The notes under the pieces: model-generated
Told to the model about the DNA's origin: nothing
Database searches by the model: none
The model's input: the letters and a program-made list of their open reading frames with translations, nothing else
From: a virus
Direction: 5' to 3' (one strand)
Virus record (IMG/VR): IMGVR_UViG_3300023181_000004
Span: 19,297 to 83,296 of that record
DNA length: 64,000 nucleotides
Made by a program: the position numbers and the translations under genes
Part shown: positions 1 to 9,051 of the stretch, piece by piece
How the letters are laid out: the number at the start of each line of letters is the position of its first letter
Numbering within the stretch: position 1 is the first letter of the stretch

Positions 1-613
1 CGGCGCGCCGTTCGAGAAGATCATCCTCGACGAGGATGAGGCATACAAGGACGGCTACCACTCGGGTCTTGCAATCGGATTGGGCATGGACGGCAAATCT
101 TTTTACCACGCTGGCGGACCTCACGTTGGTTCGGCACCAAGCCACGGTTGCCGCCATTTGCTGCAACACTACGAGTTCGCAGAACGCAACAACGCGGCAT
201 GGCGCAAGGGCTGGGCCGCAGGACAGGAGCGCGCCAAGATGGCGAAACCACTCGACTTCACCAAGCCGTTGCGCACCGTGAAAGACCACAAGCCGGTGCA
301 TTACGTCGGCCCGATCAATCCGGATGGTGATGACCATATGGTCAACATCGCCTACGACAACGGCCCGCCGCCGCGCTACGGACAGGTGCCGATCGCCATC
401 GACAAGTTCGGCTCGCAGGGCCACGGCCACTACGAGAACGTCGTCGAGAACGTGCCGGTGCCGCAGACACGGTACTATGCCTTCGACACCGAGACCCGCT
501 CGGTTATAATCGACCCCCGTGGTGTTCTCAACGTGCCGCGTAGTGATCGTCACTATCTGCGTGTCGTTTTCCTCGACGGCGTGCCGATCGAGAGCGAGCT
601 GGTGGCGCCATGA
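1..613 (+). CDS. Hypothetical protein, 5' end outside the window
   Basis: The reading frame is open from base 2, so the gene starts before the window; at least 203 codons are present. An internal ATG at 80 exists, but the residues before it (GAPFEKIILDEDEAYKDG) read as protein, so I treat the gene as truncated by the window edge. It is acidic and hydrophilic, with no membrane segment, and has an HG-rich stretch (GSQGHGHYENV). I recognise no domain. Its stop overlaps the next start by 4 bases (ATGA), which indicates translational coupling. Confidence 0.75.
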   Translation, partial: GAPFEKIILDEDEAYKDGYHSGLAIGLGMDGKSFYHAGGPHVGSAPSHGCRHLLQHYEFAERNNAAWRKGWAAGQERAKMAKPLDFTKPLRTVKDHKPVHYVGPINPDGDDHMVNIAYDNGPPPRYGQVPIAIDKFGSQGHGHYENVVENVPVPQTRYYAFDTETRSVIIDPRGVLNVPRSDRHYLRVVFLDGVPIESELVAP

Positions 614-1338
614 GCAGCGACATGTGCCGCCGCGAGCGTATTCGCTACCAAGGTCAGCTGGGGTGGACCCATTATATCCACCACGATTACATTAACCTTC
701 GCCTTGACAGCGGTGTTAATCATAGCATCGTTCGTCCAGCAGACGTAGAGTTCGTCACGACGATCGACTGGACCCAGCCGATCGAGTTGGACGACGGCAC
801 CCCGCTGGTCATTCGTAATCCGAACCAAAACGAGCTGTTCGTTGATATTCGCTGCGGGGTCGCCCACGCGCATCCTGCCTTCCCGATCGGTAAGTTTGTC
901 GGGTCGGCACGGCGCGAAGACGGTCTCGTTATTTCCAACCACAAATATCATGTGAGGAACCGCATCATCATGGCCATTCCCATCAACACTGACGAGCCGC
1001 TTGAATACGTCTCGGGCACTGAGACGGCTGTTGCCTCGTTCATTACCATCACAAGTGAGGGTCACATCCTCGTCGGACGCGGTGTGGGCCTTGCTGAGAG
1101 CCTCGACTGGTGCATCTTCGACAAGGCCGGCAAGTTCGTTCGCAGCAGCAACGGCCAAGGCACTGGCCTGACTTTGCGCAACAAAATCAACAAGATCGTC
1201 CGCAAGTACAAGGTCGAGACCACGCCGCGCGGCAATTTGCAGTTCATCGAATGTCGGTCCTTCCCGGAAGGCGCCGATTTCGAAGTCGTAACGGAAGGCG
1301 ACCGCGTTGTGTCGATCACGCCGAGGGCCGGTCTGTGA
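610..1338 (+). CDS. Hypothetical protein, 242 aa
   Basis: Unrecognised phage protein. It starts in an ATGA overlap with the upstream gene and its stop overlaps the GTG start of the next gene, so it sits inside one continuous translated unit. The protein is mixed alpha/beta in appearance, with several short hydrophobic strands and no signal peptide, membrane segment or obvious catalytic motif. A function cannot be assigned. Confidence 0.75.
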   Translation: MSSDMCRRERIRYQGQLGWTHYIHHDYINLRLDSGVNHSIVRPADVEFVTTIDWTQPIELDDGTPLVIRNPNQNELFVDIRCGVAHAHPAFPIGKFVGSARREDGLVISNHKYHVRNRIIMAIPINTDEPLEYVSGTETAVASFITITSEGHILVGRGVGLAESLDWCIFDKAGKFVRSSNGQGTGLTLRNKINKIVRKYKVETTPRGNLQFIECRSFPEGADFEVVTEGDRVVSITPRAGL

Positions 1339-1688
1339 CGGTCCTCACAACGGAAGGTCTGGCCGATGCGCTGGGATGCTTCTGGAACGCAGCGATTGGA
1401 GCTGCGCACACGCAGCAGGAGGGCATGGCGACCGCAGCGATCATGGCCGAAGGAATTGCTGCGGTGCAGCACAGGCTCGAAGAACAGAGCGCTGATGATC
1501 GCATTCAGAAGGCGATCGACATGGCTGTCCAGCACGGCGGCCACGACGGCGCGCACCACAAGGACTGGGTGATCGACCAGATGGTTCGCATCCTTGCAGG
1601 CGATCGCTACGATCAGATCGTGGCGGAAGCCCGCAGTGGTGAGGACGGCCCCGAAACCTATGATTGGGAGATAGGCATTGCCCCATAA
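1335..1688 (+). CDS. Hypothetical protein, 117 aa
   Basis: The GTG at 1335 is chosen because it overlaps the upstream TGA and because the residues before it in this frame look like a shadow of the upstream gene. The product is Ala- and Met-rich and probably mostly helical. A C-terminal half with HHKDWVIDQMVRIL and DRYDQIV is typical of small phage-encoded helical proteins of unknown role. The next gene begins 11 bases before its stop. Confidence 0.65.
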   Translation: MTVLTTEGLADALGCFWNAAIGAAHTQQEGMATAAIMAEGIAAVQHRLEEQSADDRIQKAIDMAVQHGGHDGAHHKDWVIDQMVRILAGDRYDQIVAEARSGEDGPETYDWEIGIAP

Positions 1689-2148
1689 CATTTTCCTGCC
1701 GCCGCTCGATAGCCAGTGGCGCTTCGGCGCCGACTGGACGCCGACTGGCGAGTTCCTCTCATCCTCCTACAACGAGGAGACCTTGTGGGGTTGGAGTGGG
1801 CGTTATTCCGGCTCGATCGAAGCATGGAAGAAGGCCACCGGCGACAACACCAACGACGATGCCCACGCGCCGGGCGGGTGGCTTGATCGGCTGCGGACGT
1901 GGGAGGCCAAGTTCAAGGAAGAATATGGCACGCCCGAGTTCGTCGCTGGGACCATCTTCCAGATGGAACGCTATCACATCAGCCGCTCGGGCGAGGATCA
2001 AATCACCGTCAAGGTGCTGTTGTCGCCCGACAAGCGGCTCACGCCCAAGAAGCAGGGCGGCATCATGCGCGGCGCCGGTCGGTTATATTTCAGCCTCGCG
2101 CAGTTCAACACGCTGCCAGATTTGGAGCAAGTCCATGACCTGTCTTGA
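1678..2148 (+). CDS. Hypothetical protein, 156 aa (TTG start)
   Basis: The first usable start is TTG at 1678, inside the end of the upstream gene. The body is well-formed protein rich in Trp, Tyr and Phe (WRFGADWTP, LWGWSGRYSG, IFQMERYHI), suggesting a compact globular domain. No family is recognised. Its last 14 bases overlap the start of the next gene. The non-ATG start implies low or coupled translation. Confidence 0.6.
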   Translation: MPHNIFLPPLDSQWRFGADWTPTGEFLSSSYNEETLWGWSGRYSGSIEAWKKATGDNTNDDAHAPGGWLDRLRTWEAKFKEEYGTPEFVAGTIFQMERYHISRSGEDQITVKVLLSPDKRLTPKKQGGIMRGAGRLYFSLAQFNTLPDLEQVHDLS

Positions 2149-2797
2149 AGAAGTCACGGCGCTTTGCGTGACGCTCGGTCTTTCGACCGACTACGACGAG
2201 AAGCAGACAGCGCCGATCGGCAACGGAACGACGCAGTCTCAGACGATCGAGAGCCACGCTGGGCGGCTGACGCGCCGACTGGAAGAGCACCTCGGCCTGA
2301 TCCCGCAGGGGCAGCTCGGCGTGCGCGTTCGCGCTATCAAGACGATCCTTTCGTCGCCGCTTGGCAAGGCGGTAAAAAGCAAAGCGCGGATCATCCTGTT
2401 CACCGGCCATTACAGCCCCGCGCTGTGTCGTCTCCATCCCGATCTGCTGTTCGTCTTCGGCGACAACACGATCCGCGAGGGCTGCGGCGGGCAGGCGGCG
2501 ATCCGGCGCGAGCCGAACGCTGTCGGCGTGGCGACGAAATGTTTGCCATCGAGCAATCCCGACGCGTTTTTCAAGGACGGCTACCCCGCCGACATGGGCG
2601 TGGTCTGCGAAGATCTGATGCGTCTGGAGATGAAGATCAAGGACGGCAAGCGCGTCGTCCTGCCCATGACGCCTGAGGGTCGCATCAGCCTCGGATGCGG
2701 CCTCGCCAATCTGCCCTACCATGCACCGCTCATCTACATGATGATCGAACGCTGGTTTGGTCGGATGACCAAGATGTACCCCTCGACCGGAGCATAA
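2135..2797 (+). CDS. Conserved phage-type protein with GDN...GGQAA motif, possibly macro-like
   Basis: 220 aa from the ATG at 2135. The first ~85 residues are charged and helical. Residues ~95-200 carry LLFVFGDNTIREGCGGQAA followed by NAVGVATK, then a late TPEGRISLGCG segment. A hydrophobic strand, a GDN and a Gly-rich GxGGQA loop resemble nucleotide- or ADP-ribose-binding loops of macro-type folds. I have seen this motif type in small uncharacterised phage protein families. The similarity is short, so ligand and activity are unknown. Confidence 0.65.
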   Translation: MTCLEEVTALCVTLGLSTDYDEKQTAPIGNGTTQSQTIESHAGRLTRRLEEHLGLIPQGQLGVRVRAIKTILSSPLGKAVKSKARIILFTGHYSPALCRLHPDLLFVFGDNTIREGCGGQAAIRREPNAVGVATKCLPSSNPDAFFKDGYPADMGVVCEDLMRLEMKIKDGKRVVLPMTPEGRISLGCGLANLPYHAPLIYMMIERWFGRMTKMYPSTGA

Positions 2798-2801
2798 TCC
2801 C

Positions 2802-4772
2802 ATGACCTTCAAGACCTTCGCCGCCGCAGTCCACGCTCAGTACGAGCGCATGTCGAAGCACGAGCTGTTCGTGGTCGACACCGGCGATCTTTTCGAGACG
2901 TATCTCGCCGCCTTCCCCGAAGGCACGGACCCGATCTACCGCGTTCGCACCGTCCACGATTGCAACGCCGACAAGAACTTCATCCGCCGCCTTGGCAATC
3001 TGATCATGCTCGGTGACAACGGCGAGCGTATTTCGGTGTGGGACTGGGTCGGCGCTCTGCCTTATCCCTACGACCTCGTCGCAGTCCGCCTGTCGAACGT
3101 CGTTCAGCAGGCACCGATTAAGTCGGTCTTCCGCACCAAGGAGAAGCTGTTCGGCAGCGCGCCGAACCGCGACAACCACGACGAGTCGATCGTGTGGGAC
3201 CACTTCATGGGCAAGGTCGCCAGCCGTCACCACAGCACGACGCCAGACAAGCTGCGCGGCGAGCGCGACGCCATCGCGCAGGTGCTGCACCGCGGTCTCG
3301 ACGAGCTGAACGCCTCCGACATGGAGACCGTGCTCGACCTGATCGAGGCCAAGGCGTTGTACCGTGGTGAAGAGCACGTCGCGTCGATCAAGGGCTTCCG
3401 CCAGTTGCAGGCCGGCTACGTCACGGCAGCGGATCGCGATGCCTTCGTGTGGTCGCATCTGGATGACCGGAACGCGCGCTTCCGCAATACGGTGATCGGC
3501 ACGCTGCTGACCGACCTCGCCGAGGGCGTCGAGCTGGAGAAGGCCGTCAAGAAGTTCGAGGCGAAGGTGGCGCCCGAGAACTACAAGCGTCCCACCGCGC
3601 TCATCACGCCGAAGATGATCGAGCAGGCGGTCGAGACGCTCAACACGCTCGGCCTGACCGACGCCATCGAGCGCCGCTACGCGGTGATCGAGGATGTGGC
3701 CGTGGGCGACGTGCTGTTCGTCGACAACGAGGTGCGCGGCAAGATGAAGGGCGGCCTCGCCGATCTGCTGATGAGCAGCGCTAAGGTCAAGAGCTTGGCC
3801 TATGATCTTGCCTACAGCGCTCCGATCTCGATCGAGGACTTCATGGCGCTCGGCTCGAAGAAGATCGAGCTAGTGGTCGGCAACGACCAGCTGCGCAACT
3901 TCGTCAGCCTCACCGCACCGGTCCACGCCGACAGCGGCCTGTTGTTCAAGTGGAACAATGAGTTCGCATGGATGTACGACGGCGAGCTGGCCGACACTGG
4001 CATGCGTGAACGTGTCAAGGCGGCGGGCGGTAAGGTCGACGGTGAAATGCGCGTCAGCCTCGGGTGGTTCAACGGTGACGATCTCGATCTTCATTGTGAC
4101 CTGCCGAACCGTCAACATGTTTATTTCCACAATAAGATGGGCATTCTCGATATCGACATGAACGCCGGTGGTCCGCGCAATTCGGTTGATCCGGTCGAGA
4201 ACATGGCATGGGCGCGTGTGCCGGTGGATGGCGATTATAAATTCACCGTCAATCAGTACACACAGCGGACCCGTGACAAGGTCGGATTCAATCTGGAGAT
4301 CGAGGTGCTCGGCCAGCTGACCCAGCTGTCCTACGGCAAGAACATGCCGACCGGCACGAATATCACCGTGACCGTGACGATCAAGGACGGCAAGCTGGCC
4401 GGTATCAAGCATGGCTCGGATATAACCAGCACGAGCGCACCGACCGAGAAGTGGGGCGTCAAGACGCTCACGCCGATCCGCGTCGACACCATCATGCTGT
4501 CGCCCAACTATTGGGACGGCGCTGGCGGCATCGGCAATCGCCACTGGTTCTTCATGCTAGACGGCGTGAAGAACCCCGAGGCCACCCGTGGCTTCGTCAA
4601 CGAGTACCTGCGTGGGTCGCTTGACCCGCACCGGAAGGTCTTCGAGGTTCTGTCCTCCAAGACCAAGTGCCCGCCGTCCGACAGGCAGCTGTCTGGCGTC
4701 GGTTTTTCGTCAACCCGCGGTGACAAGGTGATCGCTATCGCCGATGGCCGCACGTATGAGGTGAAGTTCTGA
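2802..4772 (+). CDS. Large conserved protein with C-terminal YfaP/DUF2135-like beta domain
   Basis: 656 aa. The N-terminal ~380 residues are helical with no motif I recognise. Residues ~410-460 read VSLGWFNGDDLDLHCDLP, then HVYFHNKMGILDIDMNAGG. This pattern (W-x-DLDLH, then N, then LDxDxNAGG) is typical of YfaP/DUF2135-type jelly-roll-like domains. The last ~180 residues are beta-rich. The stop overlaps the next ATG by one base. A surface or binding role is possible but is inference; no enzyme motif is seen. Confidence 0.7.
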   Translation: MTFKTFAAAVHAQYERMSKHELFVVDTGDLFETYLAAFPEGTDPIYRVRTVHDCNADKNFIRRLGNLIMLGDNGERISVWDWVGALPYPYDLVAVRLSNVVQQAPIKSVFRTKEKLFGSAPNRDNHDESIVWDHFMGKVASRHHSTTPDKLRGERDAIAQVLHRGLDELNASDMETVLDLIEAKALYRGEEHVASIKGFRQLQAGYVTAADRDAFVWSHLDDRNARFRNTVIGTLLTDLAEGVELEKAVKKFEAKVAPENYKRPTALITPKMIEQAVETLNTLGLTDAIERRYAVIEDVAVGDVLFVDNEVRGKMKGGLADLLMSSAKVKSLAYDLAYSAPISIEDFMALGSKKIELVVGNDQLRNFVSLTAPVHADSGLLFKWNNEFAWMYDGELADTGMRERVKAAGGKVDGEMRVSLGWFNGDDLDLHCDLPNRQHVYFHNKMGILDIDMNAGGPRNSVDPVENMAWARVPVDGDYKFTVNQYTQRTRDKVGFNLEIEVLGQLTQLSYGKNMPTGTNITVTVTIKDGKLAGIKHGSDITSTSAPTEKWGVKTLTPIRVDTIMLSPNYWDGAGGIGNRHWFFMLDGVKNPEATRGFVNEYLRGSLDPHRKVFEVLSSKTKCPPSDRQLSGVGFSSTRGDKVIAIADGRTYEVKF

Positions 4773-5182
4773 TGCCCAACATCTTCGAGACCGCCGCGCG
4801 CAAGCAGTTCCGCTTCCGCTCGGCCGCCGGCCTGCTCACGACCGAGCAGCTGTTCGGCCTGCCGCTGACCTCGACCACGGGGAAGGCCAACCTGAACGAC
4901 ATTGCCGTCGGCATCGCCGATGAACTCGACAAGACCGGCGCGCGCTCGTTCGTCACCACCGCCAAGACCGACCCGGCCAAGGTCGAGCTGAACGAGAAGC
5001 TGGAGGTGGTCAAGTTCGTGATCGCCGATCGCGAGGCGGCCAACGCGGACGCGGCCACGAAGGCCGAGAAGCGCCGCCAGCGCGACGTCCTGCTCGATGC
5101 GATCGCTGCGGCGGACGCCCGCGAACTGGGCGCCAAGTCCGGCGACGAGCTGCGCAAGCAGCTGGCCGCGCTGGACGACTAG
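4772..5182 (+). CDS. Hypothetical helical protein, 136 aa
   Basis: Starts in TGATG with the upstream stop, so translation is coupled. The C-terminal half is Ala-, Glu-, Lys- and Arg-rich and very probably a long helix or coiled coil (REAANADAATKAEKRR, then DELRKQLAALDD). The N-terminal half has a TTEQLFGLPL segment. The pairing with the large upstream protein suggests that the two products act together. No family is recognised. Confidence 0.7.
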   Translation: MPNIFETAARKQFRFRSAAGLLTTEQLFGLPLTSTTGKANLNDIAVGIADELDKTGARSFVTTAKTDPAKVELNEKLEVVKFVIADREAANADAATKAEKRRQRDVLLDAIAAADARELGAKSGDELRKQLAALDD

Positions 5183-5186
5183 GGTC

Positions 5187-5795
5187 ATGGACCCGAACAA
5201 TGGTCGCTACCTGATGGTGGGTAGCGACTGCGTCTACGAGGGAGGCCTTGCCTCCCTCGTCGGCAAGACCTGCACCATCACCAAGCTGACCTCGCCTCGG
5301 CGCGGTTCGGCGAACAAGCACCTCGTGCTTGCCCGTTTCGATTACGACGCTCGGGAGCGCGTCGTAGATATTCGCAACCTCGCTCCCAAGGGAAGTCCAA
5401 TGTCCAAGCTCGCAAACTTCAAGACCCTCGTCAGCACCGCCATCACGGCGCTGCTCAAGCCCCTCGACGCCGACAGCGCCAAGGAACAGGCCGTGCGCAA
5501 GCTCGGCGTCGCGGCGGAGATCGTCCGCATGGGCGAAGCCGCCAAGAAGAAGGCCAAGACCGAACTGACCACGCTCGGCATCATCACCGGTGACGTGCAG
5601 AACGGCGTGGTCTTCGACAGCCCTCGCTACGTCGTCACCGCGACGACCAAGGCGGCCAGCAGCCGCATCGACGCGGCGCTGATCGAAGATGCACTGGTGC
5701 GCGAAGGCGTCTCCGCCGCCGGCCGTCGGCGTTTCATCAGCGCCGTCACGGTCGAGAGCAAGGCTGCGACGTCGTTCGCAGTCGAGTCCAAGTAA
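5187..5795 (+). CDS. Hypothetical protein, 202 aa, two-part
   Basis: The ATG at 5187 lies 4 bases after the upstream stop. Residues 1-70 look like a small SH3-like beta domain (SDCVYEGGLASLVGKTCTI, then HLVLARFDYD). Residues 72-202 are helical and rich in Ala and Lys, beginning MSKLANFKTL. The second part could also start independently at the ATG at 5401, but both lie in one frame. The function is unknown. A perfect hairpin follows directly, which suggests the end of a transcription unit. Confidence 0.65.
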   Translation: MDPNNGRYLMVGSDCVYEGGLASLVGKTCTITKLTSPRRGSANKHLVLARFDYDARERVVDIRNLAPKGSPMSKLANFKTLVSTAITALLKPLDADSAKEQAVRKLGVAAEIVRMGEAAKKKAKTELTTLGIITGDVQNGVVFDSPRYVVTATTKAASSRIDAALIEDALVREGVSAAGRRRFISAVTVESKAATSFAVESK

Positions 5796-5802
5796 CCACC
5801 TA

Positions 5803-5830
5803 GGGTGACGCAGTATTCGCTGCGTCACCC
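5803..5830 (+). terminator. Perfect 11-bp hairpin after the first gene block
   Basis: GGGTGACGCAG and CTGCGTCACCC pair without mismatch around a 6-base loop, 8 bases after the upstream stop. No T-run follows, so it is either a weak intrinsic terminator, an RNA-processing hairpin or a 3'-end stabiliser. Several intergenic gaps of this genome hold the same kind of hairpin. Confidence 0.55.
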
Positions 5831-5848
5831 AAAGTACAGGGTAGTGTC

Positions 5849-6052
5849 ATGCAACACAGCTATACCGCCTTTCACCGCCCTGTTATCCGAGCCGGCGTCA
5901 ACGGTCCGGACCCGCTGCCGCTGGCCGCTTGGACCCGCAGCTGGGCCGAGGCCCGTCAGATCCTCTTGAACGCGGGGCTTGCGTTCTATGTCTACGGCAT
6001 CTTGGTAATCCTGCCACATGCCGATATTGAAATGGAGATTACCTATGGGTAG
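5849..6052 (+). CDS. Small hypothetical protein, 67 aa
   Basis: ATG at 5849 with a weak AGGG-type site ahead. The C-terminal third (LAFYVYGILVILPHADIEME) is hydrophobic but too short and too polar at its end for a sure membrane segment. The stop overlaps the next gene by 8 bases. No homologue is recognised; small phage proteins of this sort are often host-takeover factors, but nothing in the sequence shows that here. Confidence 0.5.
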   Translation: MQHSYTAFHRPVIRAGVNGPDPLPLAAWTRSWAEARQILLNAGLAFYVYGILVILPHADIEMEITYG

Positions 6053-6362
6053 CAAACGCTTCCAGCACATCAAGACGCTGCAGGCCGCGGTCTTGGCCGG
6101 CGACAAGCTGGCCGCCAAGGCTCTCGAAGCACTCCTGTTCGTCCCGCATCATCTCCGCCGGGCGCGCGGCGGTCTGCGTCTCCGCTCGGGGTATAGCGGA
6201 CACGCTGATAATGCGTATCCGAAGCCTGCCTTCAAGCAAGGCTTGATGGTGACCGCCAAGACGTTGCAGGCGCGCAAGACCATCGACACCATCACGATCT
6301 CGCCGGACTACGGTCTCGATCGTCTGCAGATGCTCAAGACCCGACGGGAGGCGCGCGCATGA
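6045..6362 (+). CDS. Hypothetical basic protein, 105 aa
   Basis: The ATG at 6045 is preferred over earlier starts because GGAGATT lies just before it. The product is Lys/Arg-rich (RRARGGLRLRSGY, then KTLQARKTIDTI), so nucleic-acid contact is possible. Its stop overlaps the next start (ATGA). No family is recognised. Confidence 0.6.
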   Translation: MGSKRFQHIKTLQAAVLAGDKLAAKALEALLFVPHHLRRARGGLRLRSGYSGHADNAYPKPAFKQGLMVTAKTLQARKTIDTITISPDYGLDRLQMLKTRREARA

Positions 6363-6721
6363 TCGCCACAAACGAGCTTCACGCCGGCCTTCTCCTCGAA
6401 AAGGATCTGCCTCACCGGCAGATGGCGCTCGAACTTCTCGACGCTTTGCGCGCCGAGAAGACCGTCCACTTCATCTACGACCGCAAGATCCGCGTCGTCG
6501 AGGTTCACGCGCTCGGCACCAGCGTCAAGGACGCCTCGCTGGTGATGCGCGGCTATCAGGTGGCCGGTGTCGCCAGCCGCCCGCTGCCGCAGTGGACGTT
6601 GTTCTCGATCGCCAAGATCGACGCCATGACCGTCGGCCCCGAGGCCAGTCAGGCGCCGCGCGAGGGCTACAGCCAGGGTGATAAGCAGATGCAGATCATC
6701 CTCGCTGAACTGGCGCTGTGA
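6359..6721 (+). CDS. WYL-domain-like protein
   Basis: 120 aa. Residues ~33-105 follow the pattern of WYL ligand-binding domains: a beta strand (VHFIYDRKIRVVEVHALG), a GYQVAG strand, a conserved SR, PQWTLFSIAKI and a final PREGY. WYL domains are small Sm-like folds that sense nucleic acids or nucleotides and regulate partners. Here the domain stands alone, without a DNA-binding part, as is common in phages. The motif reading is good; the ligand is unknown. Coupled to the gene before it by ATGA. Confidence 0.6.
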   Translation: MIATNELHAGLLLEKDLPHRQMALELLDALRAEKTVHFIYDRKIRVVEVHALGTSVKDASLVMRGYQVAGVASRPLPQWTLFSIAKIDAMTVGPEASQAPREGYSQGDKQMQIILAELAL

Positions 6722-6900
6722 AACGCGACCACGGAAGCCCGCAGTGGCTGGCCTCCGTGGCACGCCTTGGTGTTGAGGTCGTGTTTTCTGGCCACGTCGA
6801 CCCGGATTTCGACGACGACAATGACAAGGCGCTCACCGGGGAGTGCCTTGACCATCTTCACAGAAGGATCCACCATGCAGCTCGAACAAGTTCGCCGTGA
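6718..6900 (+). CDS. Possible small acidic protein, 60 aa
   Basis: GTG at 6718 overlaps the upstream stop (GTGA). The product has an acidic patch (VDPDFDDDNDKALTGE) and ends 26 bases inside the rIIA-like gene. No clear ribosome binding site is seen. It fills an otherwise empty 153-base gap and its codon pattern is plausible, but it could be spurious. Confidence 0.4.
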   Translation: MKRDHGSPQWLASVARLGVEVVFSGHVDPDFDDDNDKALTGECLDHLHRRIHHAARTSSP

Positions 6901-8983
6901 CGTTAGCTCGGCCGGCACGATGCAGGTCGCCAAGGCGACCATCAAGGCCACCCCCAAGATCTTCGACATGTTCGCCAACGACACGTATGCGAACAAGCCG
7001 CTCGCGATCATGCGCGAGTTGGTTGCTAACGGCATCGACGCGATGCGAACGGTCAATCCCAATCGTCCTGTCGAGGTGAAGCTGCCGACGCCGCTCGATC
7101 CCACCTGCGTGATCCGCGACTTTGGCATCGGCATGTCCCACGATTTCGTCATGGGGCCGTTCATGGCCTACACCGATGGGTCGACCAAGGACAAGTCCGA
7201 CGACGATATTGGCGGGTTCGGTATCGGTTCCAAGTCGCCGTTCTCCTACGTCGATCAATACACGCTGCGCGTCGTTCATGAGAGCGTGCTGTCGGTCTAC
7301 ACCATGTTCAAGGACGAGGACGGTATCCCGGCCATCGGCCTGCAGGCGCAGACCACCACGGACGAGCCAAACGGCGTCGAGGTCAGCTTCCCCGTCGAGG
7401 ACGCGGACATGCAGACGTTCGCCGACGCTGCGCAGGAAGCGCTTCAATACTTTCGGCCGCTGCCGCTCGTCACCAACGGTACTTTGAACCCGCCCGACTA
7501 TACTTACGTCGGAAACAACTGGTCTATGCGTGCCAAGGCCGGTCCGCTCGGCATCATCATGGGCGGCGTGCGCTACCCGGCGGTGACGGCGAGCCTTGGC
7601 TATGAGCTGCGCAACGATCAGCGCCTCAAGCCGCTGCTGGAATATGGTCTCGACCTGATCCTGCCGCTCGGCTCGTGTGGCATCGCGATGAGCCGTGAGC
7701 AGCTGTCGTATATCCCGAAAACAACGGCCAACATCAGCAAGGCGCTGTCGGCGGTGATCGATGACGTGATCGCGACGTTCTCCAACTTCTTCGACAACGC
7801 GTCGTCGGAGTGGGAAGCGATGTCGCTTCTGGCGACCGAGACCGGCTACACGAACAGCGGCAGTCGTTCGGGTCGCGCACAGCTGTTGCTCTCGAACGCC
7901 AAATACAAGGGCGAGAAGCTGGAAACCAGCTTCCGCGTCGATGCGGGTGATTTCCGCCGGCTCGGCATCGCCGGTGACGAGATCAAGGCGTGGGCGATCG
8001 AACCGCAGCGTTCGCGTCGCACCAGCAACTGCCCGTCGCCGAAGTGGGGCACGCTCGTCGAGCTGTACGGCATCACTCCAGCCGAAATCGAGAAGGTCAT
8101 TATCGATGACCTGCCGCAGTCGCCCAAATCGAAGACCACGGCGCGTATCCGTGATTACGTCACTGTGCAGCCGCAAGCCAAGCGCATCCTCGTCATCCGT
8201 GGCAAGGATGAGAAGCAGGTCGAGGTGATTAAGAAGCTGCTGCGCGATCCCAGCGACGTCATCCTCACGTCGACGCTGCCCGAGCCGGTCAAGGCTGCAC
8301 CGAAGGTCAAGTCGGCGCGTCCCCGCGTTCGCATGTTCACCTTCAACGGATCGACCGATCGTTTCACGCATCAGCAGATCCGAAACCTCACGCCTGCTTC
8401 CAGTAAGCGTGACGCCGTGAAGGAGATCCCCTACGTCGATCAGCCGGCAGCGGGCATCATGGTCGTGATGAACAGCTTCGATCTGCCGAATGAGTTCCAT
8501 AAGCAAATGGCCACGGGTCTCGTCAAATACGATGAGCTGCACTTCGTCAACATCGCCGACGAGCCGAAGCTCAAGGCGACGTTCGAGAACTTTGACGTCG
8601 TGTTCGCGGAGCGTCTGGCCAAGGCGCTGGCCGTTTATCCCGAGCTTCCCCAGCGCCTCGCGCTGTCGAAGGACGAACATCTGCAGCGATTTGCCAACGT
8701 GTTCGAGAAGATCACGAACGATCGCCGCTATACCGATTTGCCTTCCGCAGCGAAGAGCCGGCCGTTCGGCAAGCTCTACGAGGCGTGGCGGCAATATGTG
8801 CGACCGCTGACGTCGGAGCAGCATCGTCTCGCTCCGTTCGTCAAGGCCGTGCTCCCCGCCGGTGTCGATCCCAAGGCCTTGGCCGAGGCGATCGACGTCA
8901 AGCAGCGCGAGGTTCGTATCCTCGTGAATGCGCTCAAATTGGAGGACGCGGAGCACCGCGCCATCTTGTTTAAGCACCTGTAA
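6875..8983 (+). CDS. rIIA: rIIA-like GHKL-ATPase protein
   Basis: 702 aa from the ATG at 6875, with AAGGA ahead; earlier in-frame starts are ignored because they read through the small upstream ORF. The N-terminal GHKL fold is clear: RELVANGIDA at ~47-56 (catalytic Glu and Mg-binding Asn), RDFGIGM at 81-87 and GGFGIGSKSPF at 113-123, the ATP lid. T4 rIIA has this architecture and helps exclude superinfecting or prophage-driven effects at the membrane. An rIIB-like gene follows directly, as in T4. The C-terminal half is diverged. Confidence 0.85.
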   Translation: MQLEQVRRDVSSAGTMQVAKATIKATPKIFDMFANDTYANKPLAIMRELVANGIDAMRTVNPNRPVEVKLPTPLDPTCVIRDFGIGMSHDFVMGPFMAYTDGSTKDKSDDDIGGFGIGSKSPFSYVDQYTLRVVHESVLSVYTMFKDEDGIPAIGLQAQTTTDEPNGVEVSFPVEDADMQTFADAAQEALQYFRPLPLVTNGTLNPPDYTYVGNNWSMRAKAGPLGIIMGGVRYPAVTASLGYELRNDQRLKPLLEYGLDLILPLGSCGIAMSREQLSYIPKTTANISKALSAVIDDVIATFSNFFDNASSEWEAMSLLATETGYTNSGSRSGRAQLLLSNAKYKGEKLETSFRVDAGDFRRLGIAGDEIKAWAIEPQRSRRTSNCPSPKWGTLVELYGITPAEIEKVIIDDLPQSPKSKTTARIRDYVTVQPQAKRILVIRGKDEKQVEVIKKLLRDPSDVILTSTLPEPVKAAPKVKSARPRVRMFTFNGSTDRFTHQQIRNLTPASSKRDAVKEIPYVDQPAAGIMVVMNSFDLPNEFHKQMATGLVKYDELHFVNIADEPKLKATFENFDVVFAERLAKALAVYPELPQRLALSKDEHLQRFANVFEKITNDRRYTDLPSAAKSRPFGKLYEAWRQYVRPLTSEQHRLAPFVKAVLPAGVDPKALAEAIDVKQREVRILVNALKLEDAEHRAILFKHL

Positions 8984-8998
8984 GCGTATATGTACCGA

Positions 8999-9018
8999 GC
9001 CGCGGCGGCTTCCGCGGC
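8999..9018. terminator. GC-rich hairpin between rIIA and rIIB
   Basis: GCCGCGG and CCGCGGC pair perfectly around a 6-base loop, 15 bases after the rIIA stop and 33 bases before the rIIB start. No T-run follows. It may attenuate or punctuate the rII transcript. Confidence 0.4.
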
Positions 9019-9051
9019 ACTACCGATCTTGAACCAAAACTGGAGAATATC

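Noticed and set aside
5831-5849. Seventh copy of the border motif (AAAGTACAGGGTAGTGTCA)
   Set aside because: Similar to copy 6 but it abuts the start codon at 5849 directly, unlike the other copies, and has three extra mismatches; left out of the set.
6833-8977. 714-codon open frame on the minus strand opposite rIIA
   Set aside because: The plus strand carries intact GHKL motifs and a ribosome binding site; the minus frame has no domain and is rich in Arg, Leu, His and Asp, as expected for the complement of high-GC codons.
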